Assembly (NCBI GenBank): GCA_030824555.1
Contig: JAVBXK010000030.1
Location: 1-64,000, forward strand
Direction: 5' to 3'
From: a bacterium
GTDB lineage: Bacteria; Pseudomonadota; Gammaproteobacteria; Burkholderiales; Burkholderiaceae_C
DNA: 64,000 bases
The notes under the pieces: generated by a model
What the model was told of the DNA's origin: nothing
Seen by the model: the letters and a program-made list of their open reading frames with translations, nothing else
The model's database searches: none
Part shown: positions 20,864 through 29,999 of the stretch, in pieces
Numbering within the stretch: the stretch's first letter is position 1
Layout: every line of letters begins with the position of its first letter
Program-made: the position numbers and the translations under genes

Positions 20864-21511
20864 ATGGATTACCAGACCGGTTTTTTCTATTTTTTCTCTG
20901 CAATCTTGCTGTTTGCTGCGCTGCGGGTTGTCACTGCGCGCAACCCAGTGCATGCGGTGCTGTATTTGATGCTCGCTTTTTCGCAGGCTGCAGCGGTATG
21001 GCTCATTCTCAAGGCTGAGTTTTTGGGATTGACCCTTGTGCTTGTATACCTGGGGGCAGTCATGGTGCTGTTCCTGTTTGTCGTGATGATGTTGGACATC
21101 CGAATTGACAGCGTACGCAAGGGGTTCTGGCAACACGTGCCGCTGGCGCTTGCGTTGGGTGGTTTGGTTGCAAGTGAATTGACCGCGATGCTCTGGACGG
21201 GCTTCAGTAATTTGACACCTGTTGCCGTGAATGCAGCCGGTGTTGCCGCCGCCAAGTCAAATACTCATGCGCTTGGTATGCTGCTTTATACGGAATATTT
21301 GTACCCCATTCAAGCTGCTGCAGTCATCTTGCTCGTTGCCATGATTGCAGCCATTGCATTGACGTTGCGTCATCGAAAAGACAGCAAAGCGATCAATCCA
21401 AGCTTGCAGGTTCACGTACGGGCGAAAGACCGTTTGGTCGTTGTCAGCATGCCCGCAACCGTTGCTGCCACGGTCAATCCTGCAGTGAATGCCGAAGGGG
21501 CGAGTAAATGA
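20864..21511 (+). CDS. nuoJ: NADH-quinone oxidoreductase subunit J
   Basis: A 215-residue membrane subunit with five predicted helices. The conserved third-helix region [21 protein letters not shown], containing the pi-bulge Tyr/Gly segment implicated in coupling, is present. The 45-residue C-terminal tail is hydrophilic. It overlaps nuoK by four bases. Confidence 0.97.
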   Translation: MDYQTGFFYFFSAILLFAALRVVTARNPVHAVLYLMLAFSQAAAVWLILKAEFLGLTLVLVYLGAVMVLFLFVVMMLDIRIDSVRKGFWQHVPLALALGGLVASELTAMLWTGFSNLTPVAVNAAGVAAAKSNTHALGMLLYTEYLYPIQAAAVILLVAMIAAIALTLRHRKDSKAINPSLQVHVRAKDRLVVVSMPATVAATVNPAVNAEGASK

Positions 21512-21816
21512 GTTTGACGCTGGGTCACTTCTTAGGTTTGGGCGCCATTTTGTTTGCGCTTTCCATCACAGGTATTTTCCTGAATCGCAAAAATTTGATC
21601 GTGCTGTTGATGGCGATCGAATTGATGCTGCTTGCAGTGAACATGAATTTCGTGGCGTTTTCTCATTATCTGGGGGACATGCACGGTCAGGTTTTCGTGT
21701 TTTTCATTCTGACCGTTGCTGCGGCGGAATCGGCCATTGGTCTGGCCATATTGGTCTTGCTGTTCCGCAACAAGTCTTCAATCAACGTCGATGAGCTGAA
21801 TCAGCTCAAGGGCTGA
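21508..21816 (+). CDS. nuoK: NADH-quinone oxidoreductase subunit K
   Basis: A 102-residue three-helix MrpC-like membrane subunit. Helix 2 has [19 protein letters not shown] with a conserved intramembrane Glu, and helix 3 has [17 protein letters not shown] with the second, both part of the E-channel proton path. It starts inside the nuoJ stop and precedes nuoL by 20 bases. Confidence 0.98.
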   Translation: MSLTLGHFLGLGAILFALSITGIFLNRKNLIVLLMAIELMLLAVNMNFVAFSHYLGDMHGQVFVFFILTVAAAESAIGLAILVLLFRNKSSINVDELNQLKG

Positions 21817-21836
21817 TTCAGGAAACAAGAAAAAAT

Positions 21837-23861
21837 ATGAGCTCGACGCTTTCAGCCAGCACGCTTCTGGCAGTTCCCTTGGCGCCACTGGTGGGTTCAG
21901 CACTCGCTGGTGTGTTCGGTACGAAGTTTGGTGGTAACTGGATCGGTCGCAGGCTGGCCCATACGCTGACCATTCTCGGTGTGGCCGTTGCATTCGTGTT
22001 GTCTGCACTGACGCTGAAAGACGTGGCCATTGATGGTGCCCGCTTCAATCAGACCATCTATGAATGGATGGTTGTCGGTGGCCTGAAGATGGAAATTGGC
22101 TTCATGGTGGACGGACTCACCGCCATGATGATGTGTGTGGTGACGTTCGTTTCGTTGATGGTGCACCTCTACACGATCGGTTACATGGAAGAGGATGAGG
22201 GTTACAACCGCTTTTTCGCCTACATCTCGCTCTTCACGTTCTCCATGCTCATGCTGGTCATGAGCAACAACCTGCTCCAGCTGTTCTTTGGCTGGGAAGC
22301 TGTGGGCTTGGTTTCTTACCTGCTGATCGGATTCTGGTTTAACAAACCAACGGCCATTTTTGCCAACATGAAGGCATTTCTGGTCAACCGAGTGGGTGAT
22401 TTTGGCTTCATCCTGGGCATCGGCTTGCTGGCCGCGTTCACAGACAGTCTGAATTATCTGGATGTCTTTGCAAAAGCGTCTTCACTCGTCGACTTGACGT
22501 TGCCTGGTACAGCATGGTCTCTCGTCACGGTGATTTGCATTTGTCTGTTCATCGGTGCAATGGGCAAGTCTGCTCAGTTTCCATTGCATGTCTGGTTGCC
22601 GGACTCCATGGAAGGCCCTACACCTATCTCGGCCTTGATTCACGCCGCAACGATGGTGACCGCCGGTATTTTCATGGTTGCACGGATGTCACCGCTGTTT
22701 GAGTTGAGCGACACAGCCTTGAATCTGATTTTGGTCATAGGTGCCATCACAGCGCTGTTTATGGGGTTCTTGGGCATCATTCAGAACGACATCAAGCGTG
22801 TCGTTGCATATTCGACGTTGTCTCAGTTGGGTTACATGACTGTGGCATTGGGCGCTTCAGCCTATTCTGTCGCTGTCTTTCACTTGATGACGCATGCGTT
22901 TTTCAAGGCGTTGCTGTTCCTTGGTGCCGGTTCCGTGATCATGGGTATGCATCACAATCAGGACATTCGATGGATGGGTGGTGTGCGCAAGTACATGCCC
23001 ATCACGTGGATCACTTCCTTGCTCGGCTCGTTGGCGCTCATCGGGACCCCGTTGTTTTCTGGGTTCTATTCCAAGGACAGCATCATCGAAGCTGTTCACA
23101 TGAGCAATTTGCCTGCTTCGGGATTTGCTTATTTCGCAGTGATTGCTGGTGTGTTCATCACCGCGTTTTACTCCTTCCGGATGTACTTCCTCGTTTTCCA
23201 TGGCAAGGAACGCTACGACCAGAATCCAGACGCCCATCATGACCACCATGACGATCACGGCCATCATGGGCACGATGCGAAGCCGCACGAGTCACCTTGG
23301 GTTGTGACCGTGCCCCTCGTGTTGCTGGCCATTCCGTCGGTTGTCATTGGTTTCATGACGGTCATGCCCATGCTCTTCGGTGACTTCCTGAAGGATGCCA
23401 TCGCCGTCAACGCCGCAGTGCATCCGGCCATGGCAGGTCTGGAGCATGTCATTCATGGTCCCATGGAATTGGCATTGCATGCGCTCAGCTCGTTGCCCTT
23501 CTGGCTGGCTGTGTCTGGCGTGGTAGCGGCTTGGTACATGTACATGATCAATCCTGCTGTTCCCGCTGCATTCAAACGCGTTTTGCAGCCCATCTACACA
23601 TTGCTGGAAAACAAGTATTACCTTGATTCGTTCAATGAAAACGTGTTGGCTCGAGGCGCTCGTGCACTGGGCACAGGTTTCTGGAAGGCGGGTGACCAAG
23701 GTCTGATTGAAGGCGGGGTTGTCAATGCAAGCTGGAAGCTTGTGGGTTTGATTTCAAAGGGCGTCAAGCTCATGCAAACGGGCTATCTGTATCACTATGC
23801 ACTTGTCATGTTGGTCGGCTTGTTCGTGTTTCTCACATATTTCGTTTGGCTCGCCAAGTAA
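21837..23861 (+). CDS. nuoL: NADH-quinone oxidoreductase subunit L
   Basis: A 674-residue antiporter-like proton-pumping subunit at the distal end of the membrane arm. The FGWEAVGLVSYLLIGFW segment contains the Glu of the TM5 Lys/Glu pair. MGKSAQFPLHVWLPDSMEGP has the helix-7 Lys, and a long amphipathic lateral helix closes the C-terminus. A His/Asp-rich loop (about residues 465-485, 23230-23290) with roughly ten His residues interrupts the region between transmembrane helices. The gene follows nuoK closely, and nuoM begins 13 bases later behind an AAGGAG ribosome-binding site. Confidence 0.97.
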   Translation: MSSTLSASTLLAVPLAPLVGSALAGVFGTKFGGNWIGRRLAHTLTILGVAVAFVLSALTLKDVAIDGARFNQTIYEWMVVGGLKMEIGFMVDGLTAMMMCVVTFVSLMVHLYTIGYMEEDEGYNRFFAYISLFTFSMLMLVMSNNLLQLFFGWEAVGLVSYLLIGFWFNKPTAIFANMKAFLVNRVGDFGFILGIGLLAAFTDSLNYLDVFAKASSLVDLTLPGTAWSLVTVICICLFIGAMGKSAQFPLHVWLPDSMEGPTPISALIHAATMVTAGIFMVARMSPLFELSDTALNLILVIGAITALFMGFLGIIQNDIKRVVAYSTLSQLGYMTVALGASAYSVAVFHLMTHAFFKALLFLGAGSVIMGMHHNQDIRWMGGVRKYMPITWITSLLGSLALIGTPLFSGFYSKDSIIEAVHMSNLPASGFAYFAVIAGVFITAFYSFRMYFLVFHGKERYDQNPDAHHDHHDDHGHHGHDAKPHESPWVVTVPLVLLAIPSVVIGFMTVMPMLFGDFLKDAIAVNAAVHPAMAGLEHVIHGPMELALHALSSLPFWLAVSGVVAAWYMYMINPAVPAAFKRVLQPIYTLLENKYYLDSFNENVLARGARALGTGFWKAGDQGLIEGGVVNASWKLVGLISKGVKLMQTGYLYHYALVMLVGLFVFLTYFVWLAK

Positions 23862-23874
23862 GGAGAACAATTAA

Positions 23875-25350
23875 ATGGGTTTGTTGAGCCTTGCGATTTG
23901 GGTCCCGATTGTTATCGGGGCTGTGCTGCTCGCCTTGGGGCGTGACGAACAAGCTGGTGTGGTGCGCTGGATGGCACTCATCGGCGCTGTGGTCAGTTTG
24001 TTGATCACGGTGCCGCTGTACACCGGTTTTGTCGTTGACTCCGCTGCGATGCAGTTTGTCGAAAATTTGCTTTGGGTAGAACGTTTTAACATTCATTACC
24101 ACTTGGGTGTGGATGGTATTTCCCTGTGGCTGATCCCGCTGACGGCATTCATCAACGTTGTGGTGGTGATTTCCGCTTGGGAGGTCATCACCGAGCGTGT
24201 GAACCAGTACATGGGTGCTTTCCTCATTCTGTCCGGGCTGATGATCGGTGTGTTCAGTGCGTTGGATGGCATGCTGTTCTACGTGTTCTTCGAGGCAACG
24301 CTGATCCCGATGTACCTGATCATCGGCATTTGGGGTGGTCCTAACAAGATTTACGCTGCATTCAAGTTTTTCCTGTACACCTTGATGGGCTCGCTGCTCA
24401 TGTTGGTGGCGCTGGTTTACCTTTACAACGCGGCGGGTGGCAGTTTTGACATCCTGACTTGGCACAAGCTGCCGCTGTCAGCCTCGGCGCAAACATTGCT
24501 TTTCTTTGCATTTTTTGCCGCCTTTGCTGTCAAGGTGCCGATGTGGCCTGTTCACACTTGGTTGCCAGACGTTCACGTTGAAGCACCTACCGGTGGTTCT
24601 GCGGTGTTGGCGGCCATCATGTTGAAGCTGGGTGCTTACGGCTTCCTGCGTTTCTCTATGCCGATCACGCCCGATGCCTCACACCGCTGGGCGCTGTTTG
24701 TGATCACTTTGTCATTGGTTGCCGTGCTGTACGTCGGTCTGGTGGCCATGGTGCAAAAGGACATGAAGAAGCTTGTAGCGTATTCATCCGTTGCCCATAT
24801 GGGCTTTGTGACACTGGGCTTCTTCTTGTTCAATGACCTGGGTGTGTCTGGTGCCATCGTTCAAATGATTGCCCATGGCTTCGTGTCGGCTGCGATGTTC
24901 CTGTGCATTGGCGTGTTGTACGACCGCATGCACTCACGGCAGATCGCTGATTACGGTGGCGTGGTGAACGCCATGCCCAAGTTCTCTGCTTTTGCACTGC
25001 TGTTCGTGATGGCCAACTGCGGCCTGCCTGGTACGGCTGGTTTCGTCGGTGAGTGGATGGTGATTTTGGCTGCTGTGAAGGTCAACTTCTGGATCGGCCT
25101 GTTGTCTGCATCTGCGCTCATTTTTGGTGCGGCCTACAGCCTTTGGATGTTCAAGCGCGTTTATCTTGGTGCGCCAGGCAACGATCATGTCAAGGAGCTG
25201 GTTGACATCAATGGGCGTGAGTTTCTGATGTTGGGTCTGTTGGCCATTGCCGTCCTTGCAATGGGTGTGTATCCCAAACCTTTCACCGATGTGATGAACG
25301 CATCTGTCGCGCAACTGCTGCAGCACGTCGCTGTTTCCAAGTTGCCTTGA
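23875..25350 (+). CDS. nuoM: NADH-quinone oxidoreductase subunit M
   Basis: A 491-residue antiporter-like membrane subunit with about 14 helices. Visible family landmarks are LGVDGISLWLIPLTAF, FFEATLIPMYLIIGIWGG with the pump-site Glu, and KVPMWPVHTWLPDVHVEAP with the helix-7 Lys. Later, MVQKDMKKLVAYSSVAHMG carries the broken-helix Lys. It is spaced 22 bases from nuoN. Confidence 0.98.
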   Translation: MGLLSLAIWVPIVIGAVLLALGRDEQAGVVRWMALIGAVVSLLITVPLYTGFVVDSAAMQFVENLLWVERFNIHYHLGVDGISLWLIPLTAFINVVVVISAWEVITERVNQYMGAFLILSGLMIGVFSALDGMLFYVFFEATLIPMYLIIGIWGGPNKIYAAFKFFLYTLMGSLLMLVALVYLYNAAGGSFDILTWHKLPLSASAQTLLFFAFFAAFAVKVPMWPVHTWLPDVHVEAPTGGSAVLAAIMLKLGAYGFLRFSMPITPDASHRWALFVITLSLVAVLYVGLVAMVQKDMKKLVAYSSVAHMGFVTLGFFLFNDLGVSGAIVQMIAHGFVSAAMFLCIGVLYDRMHSRQIADYGGVVNAMPKFSAFALLFVMANCGLPGTAGFVGEWMVILAAVKVNFWIGLLSASALIFGAAYSLWMFKRVYLGAPGNDHVKELVDINGREFLMLGLLAIAVLAMGVYPKPFTDVMNASVAQLLQHVAVSKLP

Positions 25351-25372
25351 TCACTCAATACCGAACAAGACA

Positions 25373-26857
25373 ATGATTGACAACATCAGCTGGGTGGTCG
25401 CCTACCCTGAAATTCTGCTGCTGATCATGGCGTGTGTCATCGCCTTGGTTGACTTGGGTGTGAAATCACCTTTGCGTGGCGCAACTTATGCGTTGTCGCT
25501 CCTGACGCTGGGTTCGCTCGCCATCCTGCTGGCGATGTATGCCCGGACTGGCCAGACGGTTGCCGGGTTCGGTGGCATGGTCGTGACCGATCCGATGGGC
25601 AGCTGGCTCAAATGTTTTGCCACACTGGCCATGATGGCCACGCTGGTGTATGGACGTGCCTATGCAGCCAGTCGCGACATGATGCGCGGTGGTGAGTTGT
25701 TCACGCTGTCATTGTTCTCGCTGCTGGGCATCTACGTGATGATCTCCGGGCACAACTTCCTGGTCATCTATCTCGGCCTGGAAATGTTGACATTGTCCAG
25801 CTACGCGTTGGTGGCATTGCGCCGCGACGACGGACGCGCCACTGAAGCCGCCATGAAGTACTTCGTGTTGGGTGCCCTGGCCAGTGGTTTCTTGCTCTAC
25901 GGCATGTCCATGCTATATGGTGCGACCGGTTCGCTGGACATTGCCAAAGTCATGCAAGTCATTTCCGCAGGTGGTCACAACAAGCAAGTGCTGATGCTGG
26001 GTGTGGTGTTCATCGTGTCCGGCTTGGCATTCAAGCTGGGTGCTGTGCCGTTCCACATGTGGATCCCTGACATCTATCATGGAGCCCCCACTGTGGTTAC
26101 GTTGTTGGTTGGTGGCGCACCCAAGTTGGCTGCGTTTGCGATCGTGATGCGTCTGATGGTCGAGGGCCTGTTGCCTTTGGCTGCCGATTGGCAGCAGATG
26201 ATGGCTGTGCTGGCCGTCGGTTCGCTGGCGGTGGGTAACTTGGCAGCCATTGCGCAAACCAATCTGAAGCGCATGCTGGCGTTTTCGACCATTTCGCAAA
26301 TGGGTTTCCTGTTGCTGGCTTTCGTATCTGGTACAGCCGCTGGTGACCACACCAATGCCACCAATGCATACAGCGGCGGCATGTTTTATGCCATCACCTA
26401 TGTGCTGACGACGCTGGGTACTTTCGGTGTCATCATGGTGCTGTCTCGCGAGGGATTTGAGTCTGAGGAAGTTCAGGACTTGGCTGGTCTGAATCAGCGC
26501 AGCCCTGCATTGGCAGGCATCATGGCCATTTGCATGTTCTCGCTCGCCGGTATTCCGCCTTTGGTTGGGTTTTACGCCAAATTGTCGGTGCTGCAGGGCA
26601 TGCTGGCCAGCGGTTCGAGCGGCATGATCCAGTTGGCAGTGTTTGCCGTGCTCATGTCTTTGATTGGTGCGTTCTACTATTTGCGCGTGGTCAAGGTCAT
26701 GTATTTCGATGCGCCTGTGCAAACGGCGCCTATCGAAGCACCCACAGAGGCACGCGTGCTGCTGTCGGTCAATGGTCTGATGATCCTGGCTTTGGGCCTG
26801 GTGCCTGGCGGCCTGATGGCACTGTGTGCCGATGCCATCACTGGCATGGTTCGCTGA
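25373..26857 (+). CDS. nuoN: NADH-quinone oxidoreductase subunit N
   Basis: A 494-residue third antiporter-like subunit. It has the GHNFLVIYLGLEMLTLSSYAL segment with the conserved Glu, KLGAVPFHMWIPDIYHGAP with the helix-7 Lys, and QTNLKRMLAFSTISQMG. It completes the fourteen-subunit complex I operon. The next gene starts 9 bases after the stop. Confidence 0.98.
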   Translation: MIDNISWVVAYPEILLLIMACVIALVDLGVKSPLRGATYALSLLTLGSLAILLAMYARTGQTVAGFGGMVVTDPMGSWLKCFATLAMMATLVYGRAYAASRDMMRGGELFTLSLFSLLGIYVMISGHNFLVIYLGLEMLTLSSYALVALRRDDGRATEAAMKYFVLGALASGFLLYGMSMLYGATGSLDIAKVMQVISAGGHNKQVLMLGVVFIVSGLAFKLGAVPFHMWIPDIYHGAPTVVTLLVGGAPKLAAFAIVMRLMVEGLLPLAADWQQMMAVLAVGSLAVGNLAAIAQTNLKRMLAFSTISQMGFLLLAFVSGTAAGDHTNATNAYSGGMFYAITYVLTTLGTFGVIMVLSREGFESEEVQDLAGLNQRSPALAGIMAICMFSLAGIPPLVGFYAKLSVLQGMLASGSSGMIQLAVFAVLMSLIGAFYYLRVVKVMYFDAPVQTAPIEAPTEARVLLSVNGLMILALGLVPGGLMALCADAITGMVR

Positions 26858-26866
26858 GCACACGGC

Positions 26867-27163
26867 GTGTCACTGTCTGCATCTGTTTGGATCGTGGTTG
26901 CGCTGGCGGTGATCGGTGCCAACTTGCCGTTCTTGAATAACCGCCTCTTGGCCGTTATTCCCTTGGCAAGGCCAAAGACGCTGGGCTGGCGGCTCGCTGA
27001 GCTGGTGCTGTGTTACCTGCTTGTGGGGGCGGTCGGGTTGGTGCTGGAGCAAGCTGCAGGCCAGATCTACCCCCAGCGTTGGGAGTTTTACGCCACTACC
27101 TGGGCACTCTTTCTCACGTTGGCCTTCCCAGGCTTTGTGTTCAAGTACCTCCGCAAGGGTTGA
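26867..27163 (+). CDS. DUF2818 family membrane protein
   Basis: A 98-residue protein with about three hydrophobic segments and a basic C-terminus (FKYLRKG). It matches the DUF2818 family, which is known as a small conserved gene directly after nuoN in betaproteobacteria. Its biochemical role is not established; complex I assembly or stability is a guess from position. The start is GTG 26867. The TGA stop overlaps the ATG of the NUDIX gene. Confidence 0.85.
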   Translation: MSLSASVWIVVALAVIGANLPFLNNRLLAVIPLARPKTLGWRLAELVLCYLLVGAVGLVLEQAAGQIYPQRWEFYATTWALFLTLAFPGFVFKYLRKG

Positions 27164-27864
27164 TGGCGGCCGTTCGAGTGAATGTGCACGCCATGCCTGA
27201 TCCACGCTCTTCGGCCATTGCATTTGCGGCTCGCGATGCCGGTCTGATCGAAACGGGGCTGACTCGGCAGACGGTTTACAGCGGTCGCATGCTCCATGCC
27301 GTGCGGGACGGCGTTGCGCTGCCAGATGGCACTGCCGCAACGCGCGAATACATCATTCACCCAGGCGCGGTGATGGTCGTTCCCCTGCTGGACGATGGTC
27401 GAGTGGTGCTGGAGCGGCAGTTCCGGTATCCAGTTGGCCGCGTGATGGTTGAATTTCCCGCAGGCAAGCTGGATGCAGGCGAGGGCAGTTTGCGTTGTGC
27501 ACAGCGTGAGTTGCAGGAAGAAACCGGCTATGTCGCTACCGAATGGGCCTACGCCGGTGTCACGCACCCTGTCATTTCCTATTCAACTGAGCACATCGAC
27601 ATCTGGTTTGCGCGGGGTTTGACCGCAGGCTCCAGGGCACTTGACCCAGGAGAATTCCTGGATGTCATCACCGCAACTGCGGATGAACTGATCGATTGGT
27701 GTGCCCAAGGACATGTCACCGATGCCAAGACACTTGCCGGTGCCATGTGGCTGCAAAATGTACGGTCCGGTCGTTGGCAGTTGTCTTGGGCCGCACTGGA
27801 TTCACCCTCACAGCCCATGCCGCCCGGCCCACGTTGCCCGATGGTGCAAGGAGGTCACACATGA
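27163..27864 (+). CDS. NUDIX hydrolase, ADP-ribose pyrophosphatase type
   Basis: A 233-residue NUDIX protein. The Nudix box G-x5-E-x7-REUXEEXGU is complete in GKLDAGEGSLRCAQRELQEE plus TGY, preceded by the family's EFPAG. The layout (REYIIHPGAVMVVPLL, VLERQFRYPVG, VTHPVISYSTEHIDIWFA) is that of ADP-ribose or nucleoside-diphosphate-sugar pyrophosphatases such as NudF. ATG 27163 overlaps the preceding stop; ATG 27193 is an alternative. The gene is part of the tail of the nuo transcription unit and overlaps the next gene by four bases. The exact substrate is uncertain. Confidence 0.9.
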   Translation: MAAVRVNVHAMPDPRSSAIAFAARDAGLIETGLTRQTVYSGRMLHAVRDGVALPDGTAATREYIIHPGAVMVVPLLDDGRVVLERQFRYPVGRVMVEFPAGKLDAGEGSLRCAQRELQEETGYVATEWAYAGVTHPVISYSTEHIDIWFARGLTAGSRALDPGEFLDVITATADELIDWCAQGHVTDAKTLAGAMWLQNVRSGRWQLSWAALDSPSQPMPPGPRCPMVQGGHT

Positions 27865-28409
27865 AAGTGCTGGACTTGCAATGTTCAAATTTGCACAGTT
27901 TCGAGGGGTGGTTTGGCAGCGAAGCCGAGTTTCAATCGCAACTGGCATCGGGTCTGGTGAGTTGTCCGTTGTGTGGTGCCAGCCAGGTGGTCAAAAAGCT
28001 GAGTGCACCGCGCCTGAACCTGAGCGGTGCAACCGTCCCCTGCGAGCATGCTCATCACGACCAGGGTGACCCTGCCGCCGCGACGCCTTCCCACGGCAAT
28101 GCCCTGTCACCCGCAACGGTACAACAGACCGCTGATGCAAACGGGTTGCCCGCACACCTGCCTGGTGGGCTGGCCGGTAACCCCGAATTGCAGGCGCTGT
28201 TCGTCCGTGCCGTCCGCGAAATCATCCGTCAAACCGAAGATGTCGGCGACCGGTTTGCAGACCAGGCACGGCGCATGCACCATGGCGAGCAAGAGGCGAA
28301 AGCCATACGCGGCCAAGCCACGCGTGCCGACACGCTGGCCTTGCTGGAGGAGGGCATCGACGTCATGCCGCTGCCCCACTTGCCCGGCCTGAAGGAAACC
28401 CTGCAGTAG
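27861..28409 (+). CDS. DUF1178 family protein
   Basis: A 182-residue cytosolic protein of the DUF1178 family. The N-terminus has VLDLQCSNLHSFEGWFGS and a CPLCGA pair, which together look like a small zinc ribbon. The middle is low-complexity and His/Pro rich, and the C-terminal helix has the conserved DVGDRFADQARRMHHGE and EEGIDVMPLPHLP segments. ATG 27861 has a strong GGAGG site and overlaps the NUDIX stop (ATGA). Function is unknown. The 74 bases between this gene and convergent gdhA hold a CCGGGC...GCCCGG inverted repeat (28452-28473) without a T-run. Confidence 0.85.
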   Translation: MKVLDLQCSNLHSFEGWFGSEAEFQSQLASGLVSCPLCGASQVVKKLSAPRLNLSGATVPCEHAHHDQGDPAAATPSHGNALSPATVQQTADANGLPAHLPGGLAGNPELQALFVRAVREIIRQTEDVGDRFADQARRMHHGEQEAKAIRGQATRADTLALLEEGIDVMPLPHLPGLKETLQ

Positions 28410-28483
28410 TCGGGTTTCTCACAGGCCAAGACTATTGGCAACCGCACCGCACCGGGCCCAGTCCCGAGCCCGGAGTTCAACTC

Positions 28484-29806
28484 TCAGGGGTACAGCCCGC
28501 GCATTTCGCGCGAATGCAGGATGCGCTTGCAGGCCACGATGAACGTGGCAGTTCGCAAACTCACTTGGTTGTCTTGGGCCACTTGCCAGACAGCTGCAAA
28601 CGCCTCGCGCATGATGCGCACAAGCCGCGCGTTGATCTCGTCTTCGGTCCAGAAGAAGCTCGAAAAATCCTGCACCCATTCAAAGTAACTGACGGTCACG
28701 CCGCCAGCGTTGGCAATCACGTCGGGCAGCACTAGCACGTTGCGGTCGTGCAGGATGTCGTCTGCCTGGGGTGTCGTGGGGCCATTCGCACCTTCAATGA
28801 CCATGCGCGCCTGAATTTGCCCCGCGTTGGCTGCCGTGATTTGCCCCTCCAGCGCAGCTGGAATCAGGATGTCGCAAGGCACACCCCAGAATGCATCGTC
28901 TGGTATGACCTCGCCACCGGCAAAACCCTCCACGCTGCCGCGCTGGGCCACGTGCGCGAGCAACGCGGTGACGTCCAGTCCGGTGTCACGGTAGACCGTT
29001 CCCCCGTGGTCCTGAACGGCAACCACTTTGCTGCCTGCCTGTGCAAACAGCTTCGCTGAAACGCCCCCCACGTTGCCGAACCCCTGCACTGCAACGCGTG
29101 CGGTACTGATGTCCAGCCCGATGTGGCTGGCAGCCTCGCAACCCACGGTGAACACACCTCGGCCGGTGGCTTCGCGGCGGCCCAGTGAGCCGCCCAGGTC
29201 AACCGGCTTGCCGGTGACCACGCCCGTTGCGGTGGCCCCCTCGTTCATGGAATAGGTGTCCATCATCCACGCCATGATCTGCTCGTTCGTGTTGACGTCA
29301 GGCGCGGGAATGTCTTTGGTGGGGCCGATGATGATGCCGATTTCACTGGTGTAGCGCCGGGTCACGCGCTCCAATTCGCCCAGTGACAGCGTCTTGGGGT
29401 CCACGCGGATACCACCCTTGGCCCCGCCGAACGGCACGTTGACCGCAGCGTTCTTGACGGACATCCAGGCGGACAGTGCCATCACCTCGGACAGCGTCAC
29501 GTCTTGGTGAAAGCGCACGCCCCCTTTGCCTGGCCCGCGCGAGGTGTTGTGTTGCACACGGTAGCCCTCGAAGTGCGCGATGGTGCCGTTGTCGAGCTGG
29601 ATGGGCACGTCCACAATCAATGCCCTTTTGGGGCGCTTGAGCGTCTCGGCCCAACGGGCAAGGTGGCCCAGGTACGGCACCACCCTGTCCACCTGCTGCA
29701 GGTAGATGCCCCAAGGGCCCAGGTTGTCTGCTTGCAGGTAAGACGGCAATGTGTGTGCCGTTGTGGTGGTGCTTGCACCTGTGGGTGCCAAGGCTTGTGT
29801 GTTCAT
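28484..29806 (-). CDS. gdhA: Glu/Leu/Phe/Val dehydrogenase family: glutamate dehydrogenase
   Basis: A 440-residue enzyme that interconverts glutamate and 2-oxoglutarate plus ammonia. Seen are the substrate-binding [11 protein letters not shown], the catalytic lysine region [32 protein letters not shown], and the Rossmann motif [12 protein letters not shown], with a hydrophobic C-terminal helix ending RGLYP. ATG 29806 begins the conserved protein and lies behind GGAGACC; the frame runs 23 codons further upstream. Cofactor preference cannot be read safely. It is last in the long minus-strand series and would be the final step (glutamate to 2-oxoglutarate) of the arginine/proline catabolism suggested upstream, though 193 bases separate it from the exporter gene. 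Confidence 0.93.
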   Translation of the reverse strand: MNTQALAPTGASTTTTAHTLPSYLQADNLGPWGIYLQQVDRVVPYLGHLARWAETLKRPKRALIVDVPIQLDNGTIAHFEGYRVQHNTSRGPGKGGVRFHQDVTLSEVMALSAWMSVKNAAVNVPFGGAKGGIRVDPKTLSLGELERVTRRYTSEIGIIIGPTKDIPAPDVNTNEQIMAWMMDTYSMNEGATATGVVTGKPVDLGGSLGRREATGRGVFTVGCEAASHIGLDISTARVAVQGFGNVGGVSAKLFAQAGSKVVAVQDHGGTVYRDTGLDVTALLAHVAQRGSVEGFAGGEVIPDDAFWGVPCDILIPAALEGQITAANAGQIQARMVIEGANGPTTPQADDILHDRNVLVLPDVIANAGGVTVSYFEWVQDFSSFFWTEDEINARLVRIMREAFAAVWQVAQDNQVSLRTATFIVACKRILHSREMRGLYP

Positions 29807-29889
29807 GTGAGGGGTCTCCTGCTGGTTGGAACAGGGGCGGACTGTACGCAGCCCGCCACTGTAAGTCCAAGGCAAGATTCACAGAAATA

Positions 29890-29906
29890 TATGCAATAAA
29901 TGCATA
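29890..29906. promoter_or_regulatory. Palindrome upstream of gdhA
   Basis: TATGCA-ATAAA-TGCATA is a perfect 6-bp dyad in an AT-rich island 84 bases upstream of the gdhA start, so it may be an operator or lie in the promoter. No regulator is identified. Confidence 0.35.
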
Positions 29907-29999
29907 GATTGAGTCTGGCAACGGGACCGCTCGCAGGCCGATAGCCATGCCTTCGCGTGCTGCAAACGCCTGACTGGCGGTATGGCCTCCTGGGGCCGT

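Noticed and set aside
28452-28473. CCGGGC...GCCCGG as a terminator between DUF1178 and gdhA
   Set aside because: Only 6 bp with a 10-base loop and no T-run; too weak to list as a terminator.
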